Shown piece after piece: positions 42,687-50,331 of a stretch of DNA of 62,186 nt. The notes beneath the pieces were generated by a model. It worked only from the letters and a program-made list of their open reading frames with translations, made no database searches and was not told the DNA's origin. Where the stretch lies: contig CABVAY010000008.1 in NCBI GenBank assembly GCA_902496455.1, positions 1 to 62,186 of the forward strand. The letters run 5' to 3'. The DNA comes from an uncultured Collinsella sp. GTDB taxonomy: Bacteria > Actinomycetota > Coriobacteriia > Coriobacteriales > Coriobacteriaceae. The translations under genes were made by a program, and so were the position numbers. Positions within the stretch are counted from its first letter, which is position 1. The number at the start of each line of letters is the position of its first letter.

Positions 42687-43724
42687 CTAAAGGCCGCCGT
42701 CCCAGTGTCGAATCACAAATTCTCGCAGGTCGTTTTGACGTTTCTGGAACGCTTCGCTTCGGTCGCACTTAAGGCCCATAGCGAGCGCGATGGCATTCAT
42801 CGCCCGGTGCAGTTGCAGCTGGTGGGCAAACTGAGTCCCGGTGAGGACGATCATCCTAAAGCCCAGCGCGCTCAGCACGGTCATACGCTCCGCATCCGAC
42901 GCGCTGCGCTGTTTATCAAGATGGTCCGAACCGTTGTATTCAATCCCCGTACCGCTCGCAGGCGCATATACGTCGATCTCGAAATACCCGGCCTTAGCGA
43001 GATACTTGAACTCGCTGGGAACATCGACCCGATGGTTGAGCTCGATCTTGGCGTATCCCAGCCCTCCCTGGGAACGTTTCGCGACGACCATGATTGCGGT
43101 GGCCGTCTCCATGGGCGACCGCGCACCATCGTGCACGCGCCTGAGCACGGCGGCCGCGCGTATAGCCCCCTGACGAGATCGGTTCTCATTGCAATAGGCA
43201 ATCAAGTCGGCAACGGTATATCTCTGCCCCATCTCGATATAATCGTCTGTCGACAAATGATTCAAATGGTATCGGGCACAGATTTCGTAGCCATATTCCA
43301 GCTGCTCGGGCTCACTCATCCACGAACCCGCTTGGACAAAGCACATGGCCTCATCAACCACCAGAAGGCCCTCTGCCACCTCGATAAGATGCCCTGGAGG
43401 TACCGGCGCCCCAAACACGTGGCACCTAAATCCAGCCGGCGTCGAGCGCTCAAAATCGAAGTTGACGAGCGTGTCGATATGATCAAGCTCTTCTCGTGGA
43501 ATACCGAGCGAAACCAGATAGTCGGTAACAATCCCAACTGCCGTTGAAGCCCTCAGCCCCTTGGCATCGAGTCCCAATTTGGGCAGGCTCGCGGTCGGCT
43601 CCGCCTCGTTAGCAAGCGAGTCCTCATCGTATAGGCTGCTTGCTCGCGAGAGCGGCTCGGACGGGCGCGCCACGTTGTGGTACAGCCAGGCAGTCTTATG
43701 GGACAGGACGATCGGCAGGTCCAT
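42687..43724 (-). CDS. Unknown 345-aa protein, possible DUF559/Vsr-like nuclease fold
   Basis: I do not recognise a firm family. The protein is soluble, with no signal peptide. The C-terminal third reads like a small endonuclease-type core: FEIDVYAP, then GIEYNGSDH, then a long helix followed by FRMIVLTGTQF, the spacing found in DUF559/Vsr-like PD-(D/E)xK proteins. That is a tentative reading. GGAGGG precedes the ATG. The gene is flanked on both sides by family A palindromes (copies 3 and 4), which is suggestive of passenger DNA. Similar large host-range accessory proteins are common in Coriobacteriia. Confidence 0.6.
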   Translation of the reverse strand: MDLPIVLSHKTAWLYHNVARPSEPLSRASSLYDEDSLANEAEPTASLPKLGLDAKGLRASTAVGIVTDYLVSLGIPREELDHIDTLVNFDFERSTPAGFRCHVFGAPVPPGHLIEVAEGLLVVDEAMCFVQAGSWMSEPEQLEYGYEICARYHLNHLSTDDYIEMGQRYTVADLIAYCNENRSRQGAIRAAAVLRRVHDGARSPMETATAIMVVAKRSQGGLGYAKIELNHRVDVPSEFKYLAKAGYFEIDVYAPASGTGIEYNGSDHLDKQRSASDAERMTVLSALGFRMIVLTGTQFAHQLQLHRAMNAIALAMGLKCDRSEAFQKRQNDLREFVIRHWDGGL

Positions 43725-43825
43725 GGGCCCTCCAATGGAGTCGGATAACCAACCTTATTCCCCTGCCCACGGGTCCGCACACCTTCGTGCTCAAGAAAGC
43801 GATTCCACCCGGTCGAGTGGCAGAA

Positions 43826-43890
43826 AAACCATCACAACATTCGATGCTTTTCCCGATTTTGGCAAAAAACGTCGAATGTTGTGATGGTTT
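43826..43890. repeat. Family A palindrome, copy 4
   Basis: This has the longest arms of the family: 19 bp, 43826-43844 with 43872-43890. On the minus strand it is followed by GGTTTTTCTG, and it lies 44 bases after the ABC transporter stop, so it may end that transcript. Confidence 0.9.
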
Positions 43891-43934
43891 GAGGCGAGGT
43901 GCACGGAGGGATCAAAGCATCGTGCTCGAACGGG

Positions 43935-45833
43935 TTAATCCAACTCTTTTAAGCCATGCGCCAGCTGCCAGTAGTCGCCGTGCTGGGCGAGCAGCTCTTC
44001 GTGCGTGCCGCGCTCGATGATGCGGCCGTGTTCGAGGACCATGATGGCATCGGCGTCGCGGACGGTGGACAGGCGGTGCGCGATCATAAAGGTGGTGCGT
44101 CCGCGCATGATGCGGTCCATACCGCGCTCGATGAGCTTTTCGGTACGCGTGTCAATGGAGCTCGTGGCCTCGTCCAGGATGAGCACCGGCGGGTCGGCCA
44201 CGGCCACGCGCGCGATGGCGAGCAGTTGGCGCTGGCCCTGTGACAGGTTAGCGCCGTCGGCCGTAACCGGTGTGTCGTACCCTCTAGGCAGGCGGCGGAT
44301 AAACGAGTCGGCGCAGGCTGCCTCGGCAGCGGCGCGCACCTCCTCGTCGGTCGCGTCGAGCTTGCCAAAACGGATGTTCTGCGCAATGGTGCCGCTAAAC
44401 AGGTGCGTATCCTGCAGCACAATGCCGAGCGACCCGCGCAGGCTGGCCTTGGCAATGTGCTTGACGTCGATGCCGTCGTACGTGATCTCGCCGTCATCGA
44501 CCTCGTAGAAGCGGTTGATGAGGTTGGTAATGGTCGTCTTGCCGGCGCCCGTGGAGCCCACAAACGCAATCTTTTGCCCCGGCTTGGCAAACAGGTTGAG
44601 GTCCGTGAGCACGCGGGCGCCCGGCACGTAGGAAAAGTCCACGGCATGGAAGCGCACGTCGCCGGCAAGCGGGACCAAGCCGCACGTGAGCTCGGTGCCG
44701 TCGGCGGCCACCGCGCGGCCCGACTCATCAACGGCTGCCACGTCATGCAAGTGCCCGTACGCGCCCACGCCCTGGCCCTCGGGAATCTTCCACGCCCACG
44801 CGGCATCGCCCGTCTGCACCAGCTCCACGCAGCCCTCGTCCACCTCGGGCTCAAGGTCCATAGCCGCAAACAGGCGCTCGGCACCGGCCAACGCGTTGAG
44901 CAAGAAGTTGCCGAGCTGCGTAAACTGGTTGATGGGCATGGCGGCCTGGCGCACAAAGACCAGGTAGCTTGCAAGTGCGCCCACATCGGCGAGCCCCTTG
45001 ATGCAGAGCATGCCGCCCGCCACGGCGACGATGGCATAGTTGACGTAGCCAATCACGACGGTCATGGGCACCATGGAGTTGGCATAGCTCACGGCGGCGG
45101 TACCGGTGCGGCGAAGCTCGTCGTTGCGGCAGGTGAAGCCGGCGACATTCGCTGCCTCACGGTTAAAGACCTTGATGACCTTTTGGCCCGAGACCATTTC
45201 TTCGATATATCCGTCCAGGTCGCCAAGCGATGCCTGCTGGGCGGCAAAGAAGCGCTTAGAGCGCGCGCCCGAGTAGCGCGCATACAGCACAATGGCTGCA
45301 TCGCACACGAGCGTGATAATCGTGAGCTGCCAGTTAAGGATGATGAGCATGGCCGTGGTGCCCACGACCTGAATGGCGGCCTGAATCACGTTGGCAAAGC
45401 TGTTGTTGAGCGCCTCGGAGACGGTGTCGACGTCGTTGGTGAAAAAACTCATGATGTCGCCCGAGCGCGTGCTGTCAAAATAACTGAGCGGCAGCGTCTG
45501 GATGTGCGCGAACAGGTCGCGGCGAATATCGGACACCACGCGTTGGGCCGCACGCACCATGATCTGTGAGTAGCCCAGGGCCGAGAGCACGCCCGCGGCG
45601 TAGATGATCGCCGTCAGGATGACCTGCCTGGCAAGCAGTTCCTCCCCGCCCGTGGCCAAACCGTTAACGATGGGGCGCACCATGTAGGTGCCGGCGAGGC
45701 TCGCGATGGCGGCGACAGAGGCGAGCACGCCCACCGCGAGCAACGAGAACTTGGCATGCCCCATGTAGGAGAGCAAGCGGCGTACAGTGCGCTTGAGGTC
45801 GGCCGGGCGTGCTTGGGCTGCGGTCTTAGGCAT
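43935..45833 (-). CDS. ABC exporter half-transporter, canonical ATPase site
   Basis: A 632-residue membrane-ATPase fusion: six-helix ABC exporter domain (about 15-310) and nucleotide-binding domain (about 385-630) with Walker A GSTGAGKTTI, signature LSQGQRQ, Walker B LILDEATSSID and H-loop MIAHRLS. An unusual insertion of about 60 residues (VDEGCVELVQTGDAAWAWKIPEG and following) separates the two. The open frame extends 224 codons upstream through the next gene, but ATG at 45833, behind GGGGGTGAG, overlaps the upstream stop by eight bases. It pairs with the following gene as a heterodimer that probably exports drugs or peptides. Confidence 0.93.
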   Translation of the reverse strand: MPKTAAQARPADLKRTVRRLLSYMGHAKFSLLAVGVLASVAAIASLAGTYMVRPIVNGLATGGEELLARQVILTAIIYAAGVLSALGYSQIMVRAAQRVVSDIRRDLFAHIQTLPLSYFDSTRSGDIMSFFTNDVDTVSEALNNSFANVIQAAIQVVGTTAMLIILNWQLTIITLVCDAAIVLYARYSGARSKRFFAAQQASLGDLDGYIEEMVSGQKVIKVFNREAANVAGFTCRNDELRRTGTAAVSYANSMVPMTVVIGYVNYAIVAVAGGMLCIKGLADVGALASYLVFVRQAAMPINQFTQLGNFLLNALAGAERLFAAMDLEPEVDEGCVELVQTGDAAWAWKIPEGQGVGAYGHLHDVAAVDESGRAVAADGTELTCGLVPLAGDVRFHAVDFSYVPGARVLTDLNLFAKPGQKIAFVGSTGAGKTTITNLINRFYEVDDGEITYDGIDVKHIAKASLRGSLGIVLQDTHLFSGTIAQNIRFGKLDATDEEVRAAAEAACADSFIRRLPRGYDTPVTADGANLSQGQRQLLAIARVAVADPPVLILDEATSSIDTRTEKLIERGMDRIMRGRTTFMIAHRLSTVRDADAIMVLEHGRIIERGTHEELLAQHGDYWQLAHGLKELD

Positions 45834-47655
45834 GGCGCTCACCCCCTTCCAAGGGCGATCCGCATGCGACGGAGGAAAACGGATCATTCGCGCAACCATC
45901 GTCACTGCCGTCGCCGGCTTCCGCGTTCCTCGCAAACTCCATCTGCGAGGCGTAAATCTCCTGGTAGATGTTGTCGCCCGCCAGCAGCTCCTCGTGCGTG
46001 CCCACGCCGTGGACACGACCGTCGTCCAACACCACAATGCGATCGGCATCCATGACACTCGCGATGCGCTGGGCGATGATGAGCACGGTCGTATCGGAAA
46101 TCCGGGCGATGTGCTCGCGAATCTTAGCGTCGGTCGCCATATCGACCGCGCTGGTGGAGTCATCAAAAATGAGCACGCGCGGATGCTTGAGCAGCGTGCG
46201 CGCGATGCACAGGCGTTGCTTCTGGCCACCCGAGACACCGGCGCCGCCTTGGCCCAACTCGCCGTCCAGCCCGCCGATGCGATCAAGGAACTCGTCCACG
46301 CACGCCGCGCGGCAAGCCGCGAGGAGCTCATCGTCCGACGCCTGCGGATTGCCCCACTGCAGATTCTCGCGCACGGTGCCCGTAAACAGCACGTTCTTTT
46401 GCAGCACAATGCCCACGGCGTCGCGTAGGGTCGCGAGGTCGTAGTCACGCACGTCACGTCCGCCCACAAGCACGGCGCCCTCGGTAGCGTCGTACAGGCG
46501 CGCAATCAGCTGCACAAGCGAGCTCTTGCCCGATCCCGTACCGCCGAGGATGCCCACCGTCGAGCCGCTCTCGATGCGAAGGTCGATATGCTCGAGCACA
46601 TCCTCGGCTGCATCCGCGCGGTATTTAAAGGAAACGTCGCGAAACTCGATACTGCCGTCCGCTGGTGCCGCAATCGCGAGGTCTCCCGCGGGGTTGGCGA
46701 TAAAGGGTTCCTCATCGAGCACCTCGGCGATACGGCCCACACTCGTAAGAGCGCGCGTGAGCAGCAAAAACACGTTGGAAATCATCATGAGCGAATTCAT
46801 GATCAGCAGCACGTAGCTCATAAAGCCCGTGAGCGAGCCCACGCCCAGCTTGCCGGCGAGAATCATGCGGCCGCCAATCCACAGGATAGAGAGCGCAGCC
46901 ACGTACATCGACAGCTGAAACACCGGCAGGTTGAGCACCGCGCTGCCAAAGGTCTTTGTCGCCGTGCCGGCGAGCTCGGTATTGACGGTGTCGAACTTGG
47001 CCTCCTCGTGCTCGGTACGAACGTAGGCCTTGACGGCACGCACGGCGGTGAGGTCTTCCTGTACCACGCCGTTGAGGTGGTCCATCGAGGTCTGGAGTTG
47101 GCGGTAGAGCGGACTGACGCGATAGGTGATGACGCCCAGTACGATTGCCAGCACGGGCAAGATGATCGCAAAGACGTTGGCGAGCGGGCGCGACAGCATC
47201 AGCGCGTAGATAAGGCCGACGATAAGCGTCACCGGGCCGCGCACCATAGGGCGAAAGCCGTTGCCCACAGCATTTTGGATAACGGTGATGTCCGTGGTCA
47301 TGCGGGTGACGAGCGAGCTGGCATCGTAGTTGTCCAGGTTACCAAAAGCGAGCGTCTGAATCTTTTTGTACTCAGCCTCGCGCAGGTTAGCGCCTAGGCC
47401 CGAGGCAACGCGGGCGGACGTGCGTGCATAACCCAAGCCCAGTACCAGCGAAAGCGCAGCGCACACCAACATGTACGCGCCCTGCAGCAGCATGTAGTTG
47501 ATATCACCCGCAGGCACGCCCACATCGATGATGTTGGCCATGATGACCGGGATAAACAGCTCGAGCACCGTCTCGACCGACACAAAGAACACGCCGAGGA
47601 TGGCATCGCGACGGTATGCCCCTAGATAGGAAAACAGTATTTTGAGATTGCGCAC
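45826..47655 (-). CDS. ABC exporter half-transporter, degenerate ATPase site
   Basis: A 609-residue partner of the preceding half-transporter: membrane domain about 15-300, nucleotide-binding domain with Walker A GGTGSGKSSL, signature VSGGQKQR and Walker B LIFDDSTSAVD. The catalytic Glu after Walker B is Asp here, the usual sign of the degenerate site in heterodimeric exporters. H-loop is IIAQRIAS with Gln in place of His, which fits the same idea. The start is GTG at 47655 behind GGGGGTTG. It ends in a stop-start overlap with its partner. Confidence 0.92.
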   Translation of the reverse strand: MRNLKILFSYLGAYRRDAILGVFFVSVETVLELFIPVIMANIIDVGVPAGDINYMLLQGAYMLVCAALSLVLGLGYARTSARVASGLGANLREAEYKKIQTLAFGNLDNYDASSLVTRMTTDITVIQNAVGNGFRPMVRGPVTLIVGLIYALMLSRPLANVFAIILPVLAIVLGVITYRVSPLYRQLQTSMDHLNGVVQEDLTAVRAVKAYVRTEHEEAKFDTVNTELAGTATKTFGSAVLNLPVFQLSMYVAALSILWIGGRMILAGKLGVGSLTGFMSYVLLIMNSLMMISNVFLLLTRALTSVGRIAEVLDEEPFIANPAGDLAIAAPADGSIEFRDVSFKYRADAAEDVLEHIDLRIESGSTVGILGGTGSGKSSLVQLIARLYDATEGAVLVGGRDVRDYDLATLRDAVGIVLQKNVLFTGTVRENLQWGNPQASDDELLAACRAACVDEFLDRIGGLDGELGQGGAGVSGGQKQRLCIARTLLKHPRVLIFDDSTSAVDMATDAKIREHIARISDTTVLIIAQRIASVMDADRIVVLDDGRVHGVGTHEELLAGDNIYQEIYASQMEFARNAEAGDGSDDGCANDPFSSVACGSPLEGGERHA

Positions 47656-47842
47656 GCAGGTTCAACCCCCATCAAACGTTGTTCGCAAACGCACGTATTA
47701 TTGCGCGACAGGTGACGGTGTCAAGTATTCCGAAATCGTTTTCTGCAAGGTTAGCGCCGGCGGCGAGTTCTCGTGACGTGTGTCCATATTCACTCGGAAT
47801 AATGGTGCGCGAGACTTTTTCGCTTCGGCGTCAACACAAACC

Positions 47843-47873
47843 TTGACTCTACAATCGTTGTAGGGTTTTCACT
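47843..47873 (+). promoter_or_regulatory. MerR-type promoter of the MATE-MerR operon
   Basis: TTGACT (47843-47848) and TTCACT (47868-47873) are separated by 19 bases, too long for ordinary RNA polymerase contact. The spacer is filled by the dyad CTACAA-TCG-TTGTAG (47849-47863), followed by GGGTTT. This is the layout of MerR-family operators, in which the regulator twists the DNA to activate. A merR gene is the second gene of the transcript. Confidence 0.85.
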
Positions 47874-47913
47874 ACACTGGTAGATAAACGAACCCAGCCA
47901 GAAAGCCCCGCCC

Positions 47914-49260
47914 ATGGAACATGACCTCACACGCGGCAATGTCCTTAAGACCATCGCGGTCTTTGCCCTGCCCTATATGCTCTCGTACTTTTTGCAGATG
48001 CTCTACGGCATGGCCGATCTGTACATGATGGGGCAGTTTAGCGGCGCCGCCGGCATCACCGCCGTGGCAAATGGCGCGCAGACGCTCTATATGATCACCG
48101 TGGCGCTCGTGGGCCTGGCCATGGGAACCACGGTGGTCGTCGGCCACGCCGTGGGATCACGCCGGTTTGACCGTGCCGAGGCAGCCATCGGCAACACCAT
48201 TACGCTCTTTATGGGTGTCTCGGTGGTACTGGCCGCTGCCTTGCTCGCACTGTGCCCGCAGATCGTGGCGCTCATTGGCACGCCGGCCGAGGCGGTCGAA
48301 GGAACCGCCGCCTACCTGCGCATTTGCTTTATCGGCATTCCGTGCATCGCCGCATACAACATCCTTTCGGCCATCTTTCGCGGGCTGGGCGATTCGCGCT
48401 CGCCTATGTACGTGATCGGCGTGGCATGCATCATCAACATCGCGCTCGACTTTCTGTTTATCGGGCACATGGGGCTCGGTCCCGTGGGCGCGGCGCTCGG
48501 CACGGTGACCGCCCAGACGGCCAGCGTTGCCCTCGCGCTCGTGTGGCTCAAGAGCCGCCGCACGAACATCCACGTTAAGCGCAGCGACCTGCATCCCCAG
48601 CCCGAGGTGCTCGGCAGCATTCTTAAGATCGGCGTGCCCGTGGCCGTGCAGGACGGCTGCATCCAGGTGGCGTTTATGTTTATCACCGTCATCGCCAACC
48701 ACCGAGGACTCGTCGACGCCGCTGCCGTGGGCCTGGTCGAGAAGATGATCAGCTTTTTGTTCATTGTGCCGAGTTCCATGGGTGCCACCGTCAGCGCACT
48801 CACGGCGCAAAACGCCGGCGCAGGCAAGGGCGACCGCGCACGTCAGGTGCTCAAGGACGCCATGACGATCTCGGTGGTGTACGGCTGCCTGATCACGGTG
48901 CTGATGTGGCTGGTGGCGCCGGCGTTTATCGGCTTTTTTGCCAAGGACGCTGCAGTGGTCGCCGCCGGCACCGGCTATATGCGCAGTTATATTTTCGACG
49001 CGATTTTTGCCGGCATCCACATTTGCTTTAGCGGCTTTTTCGCTGCATACGGCAAGAGCTACATCGGCTTTGCGCACAACGTGCTGGCCGTGGCGCTCAT
49101 TCGCGTGCCGGGCGCGTGGCTGCTGTCGAACGCCTATTCCGACACGCTGTTTCCCATGGGCATCGCTTCGCCGTGTGGATCGATTTTGTCGGCGGTCATC
49201 TGTGTTGTCGCGTTTACCGTGCTCAACCGGCGCGGAGCTTTTGACAAGTTGGCAGCGTAG
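47914..49260 (+). CDS. MATE-family multidrug efflux protein
   Basis: A 448-residue, 12-helix membrane transporter that exports cationic compounds in exchange for Na+ or H+. The start MEHDLTRGNVLKTIAVFALP, the MADLYMMGQFSGAAGITAVANG segment in helix 2, and the twofold repeat around PVAVQDGCIQV (about 245) fit the DinF/NorM family. It lies behind a MerR-type promoter and 54 bases before the merR gene, so its expression is likely induced by a compound sensed by that regulator. Confidence 0.94.
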   Translation: MEHDLTRGNVLKTIAVFALPYMLSYFLQMLYGMADLYMMGQFSGAAGITAVANGAQTLYMITVALVGLAMGTTVVVGHAVGSRRFDRAEAAIGNTITLFMGVSVVLAAALLALCPQIVALIGTPAEAVEGTAAYLRICFIGIPCIAAYNILSAIFRGLGDSRSPMYVIGVACIINIALDFLFIGHMGLGPVGAALGTVTAQTASVALALVWLKSRRTNIHVKRSDLHPQPEVLGSILKIGVPVAVQDGCIQVAFMFITVIANHRGLVDAAAVGLVEKMISFLFIVPSSMGATVSALTAQNAGAGKGDRARQVLKDAMTISVVYGCLITVLMWLVAPAFIGFFAKDAAVVAAGTGYMRSYIFDAIFAGIHICFSGFFAAYGKSYIGFAHNVLAVALIRVPGAWLLSNAYSDTLFPMGIASPCGSILSAVICVVAFTVLNRRGAFDKLAA

Positions 49261-49314
49261 CGGGGCAACGCGAGTCTGGTGCGCCTCCCCGACCCTATTG
49301 AAAGGAGCGGCCCT

Positions 49315-50160
49315 ATGACCGATACGCCAACTGAACACACCGAGGGCCTGCTCCGCATTGGCGAAGTTGCGCGCTTGTTTAACCTGAGCGTGGGGACGCT
49401 ACGTCATTACGAGCAGATGGGCTTGCTGGACCCGGCGCACATCGATCCGGCAAGTGGATATCGCTACTACGGATCGCGGCAGCTCTCCACCCTCAACACC
49501 ATCAGCCACCTGCGTGTTCTCGACTTGCCGTTGGCGCAGATCCGTGAGTTTGTGACCACGCGCGATGTGAATCTTATGCAGCGGCAGCTGGTTCAGCAAC
49601 AGGAGCTCATCGAGCGCAAGCGCCGCGAGCTCGAACGCGTGTCGCGCAAGATCGATAACCGGCTTGCGTTGCTCCACGATGCCTTGAACGCCGAGCTCGA
49701 TACCATTTGCACAATCGATGCGCCCGAGCTTCGTTGCGCCGTATTGCGCGAACGTGTCAGGCCTACCGACGCCTATGCGCTGGAGTGGCAGATTCGTCAA
49801 CTGCAGAAGGGCCAGCACGAGACCTTTGTCTTCCTGGGCAACTTGGGCGTTGGGATTAGCGCCGAGCGCCTGGCCGCCGGCGACTTTGACGGCTACGACG
49901 AGGTCTTTTTGCTGCTCGATGACACCGATGATTACGTGGGCGACGTCGAGACGCGACCCGCCGCGCGCTGCCTGACCACAAGCTTCCGCGGCACGCATGG
50001 GCAAGCGGGCCCGCGCTACGAGCAGCTACTCGGCTATATGCGCGAACATAACCTGACACCCGCCGGTCCCTCGCGCGAAATCGCCCTCATCGACGACATC
50101 ATCAGCGACGACCCCACAACCTACGTGACACAGGTCACGGTACCCGTATCGCTAGGCTAG
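49315..50160 (+). CDS. MerR-family regulator with GyrI-like effector domain
   Basis: A 281-residue regulator. The winged helix is at about 12-80 (LLRIGEVARLFNLSVGTLRHYEQMGLL, GYRYYGSRQL), a coiled-coil dimer helix follows (about 85-125, QRQLVQQQELIERKRRELERV), and a GyrI-like small-molecule-binding domain fills the C-terminus (about 130-281). This is the BmrR plan of drug-responsive activators. ATG at 49315 follows AAAGGAG. The 12-codon upstream extension is rejected. The likely target is the promoter at 47843. The last 9 bases overlap the convergent small ORF. Confidence 0.92.
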   Translation: MTDTPTEHTEGLLRIGEVARLFNLSVGTLRHYEQMGLLDPAHIDPASGYRYYGSRQLSTLNTISHLRVLDLPLAQIREFVTTRDVNLMQRQLVQQQELIERKRRELERVSRKIDNRLALLHDALNAELDTICTIDAPELRCAVLRERVRPTDAYALEWQIRQLQKGQHETFVFLGNLGVGISAERLAAGDFDGYDEVFLLLDDTDDYVGDVETRPAARCLTTSFRGTHGQAGPRYEQLLGYMREHNLTPAGPSREIALIDDIISDDPTTYVTQVTVPVSLG

Positions 50161-50331
50161 ACCGAGCCTCGTCTCTAACTCGGTCAACGCCTCAAAAGCA
50201 TCACGAGACGCATCTGCCGAGCGCTCACGTTCCGCAATGCGAATTCGCGCCATCAGGTGCTCTTTTGCCTGCCCTTGGGCGTGCCTCGTGCGCCCTTCCG
50301 CCTGCGAGCAATTGCGATTCTCTATATCCAT
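50152..50331 (-). CDS. 59-aa charged small protein coupled to ligA
   Basis: The ATG at 50331 overlaps the ligA stop (TAATG), and the frame runs 59 codons to TAG at 50152. The product (MDIENRNCSQAEGRT then REREERS-type charged residues, ending LTELETRLGLA) is strongly charged and looks like one or two amphipathic helices. I do not recognise it. GAGG upstream inside ligA could be its ribosome binding site. It ends nine bases inside the convergent merR gene. The one-base overlap suggests coupled translation, but chance is possible at this length. Confidence 0.45.
   Translation of the reverse strand: MDIENRNCSQAEGRTRHAQGQAKEHLMARIRIAERERSADASRDAFEALTELETRLGLA

Noticed and set aside
45834..46505. 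224-codon N-terminal extension of the first ABC half-transporter
   Set aside because: It runs in another frame through the coding part of the second half-transporter. The ATG at 45833 has a ribosome binding site and the usual stop-start overlap.
47641..47690. tRNA-like GGTTCAACCCCC near the ABC exporter start
   Set aside because: It is only the leader of the GTG-started gene. No cloverleaf can be folded around it.
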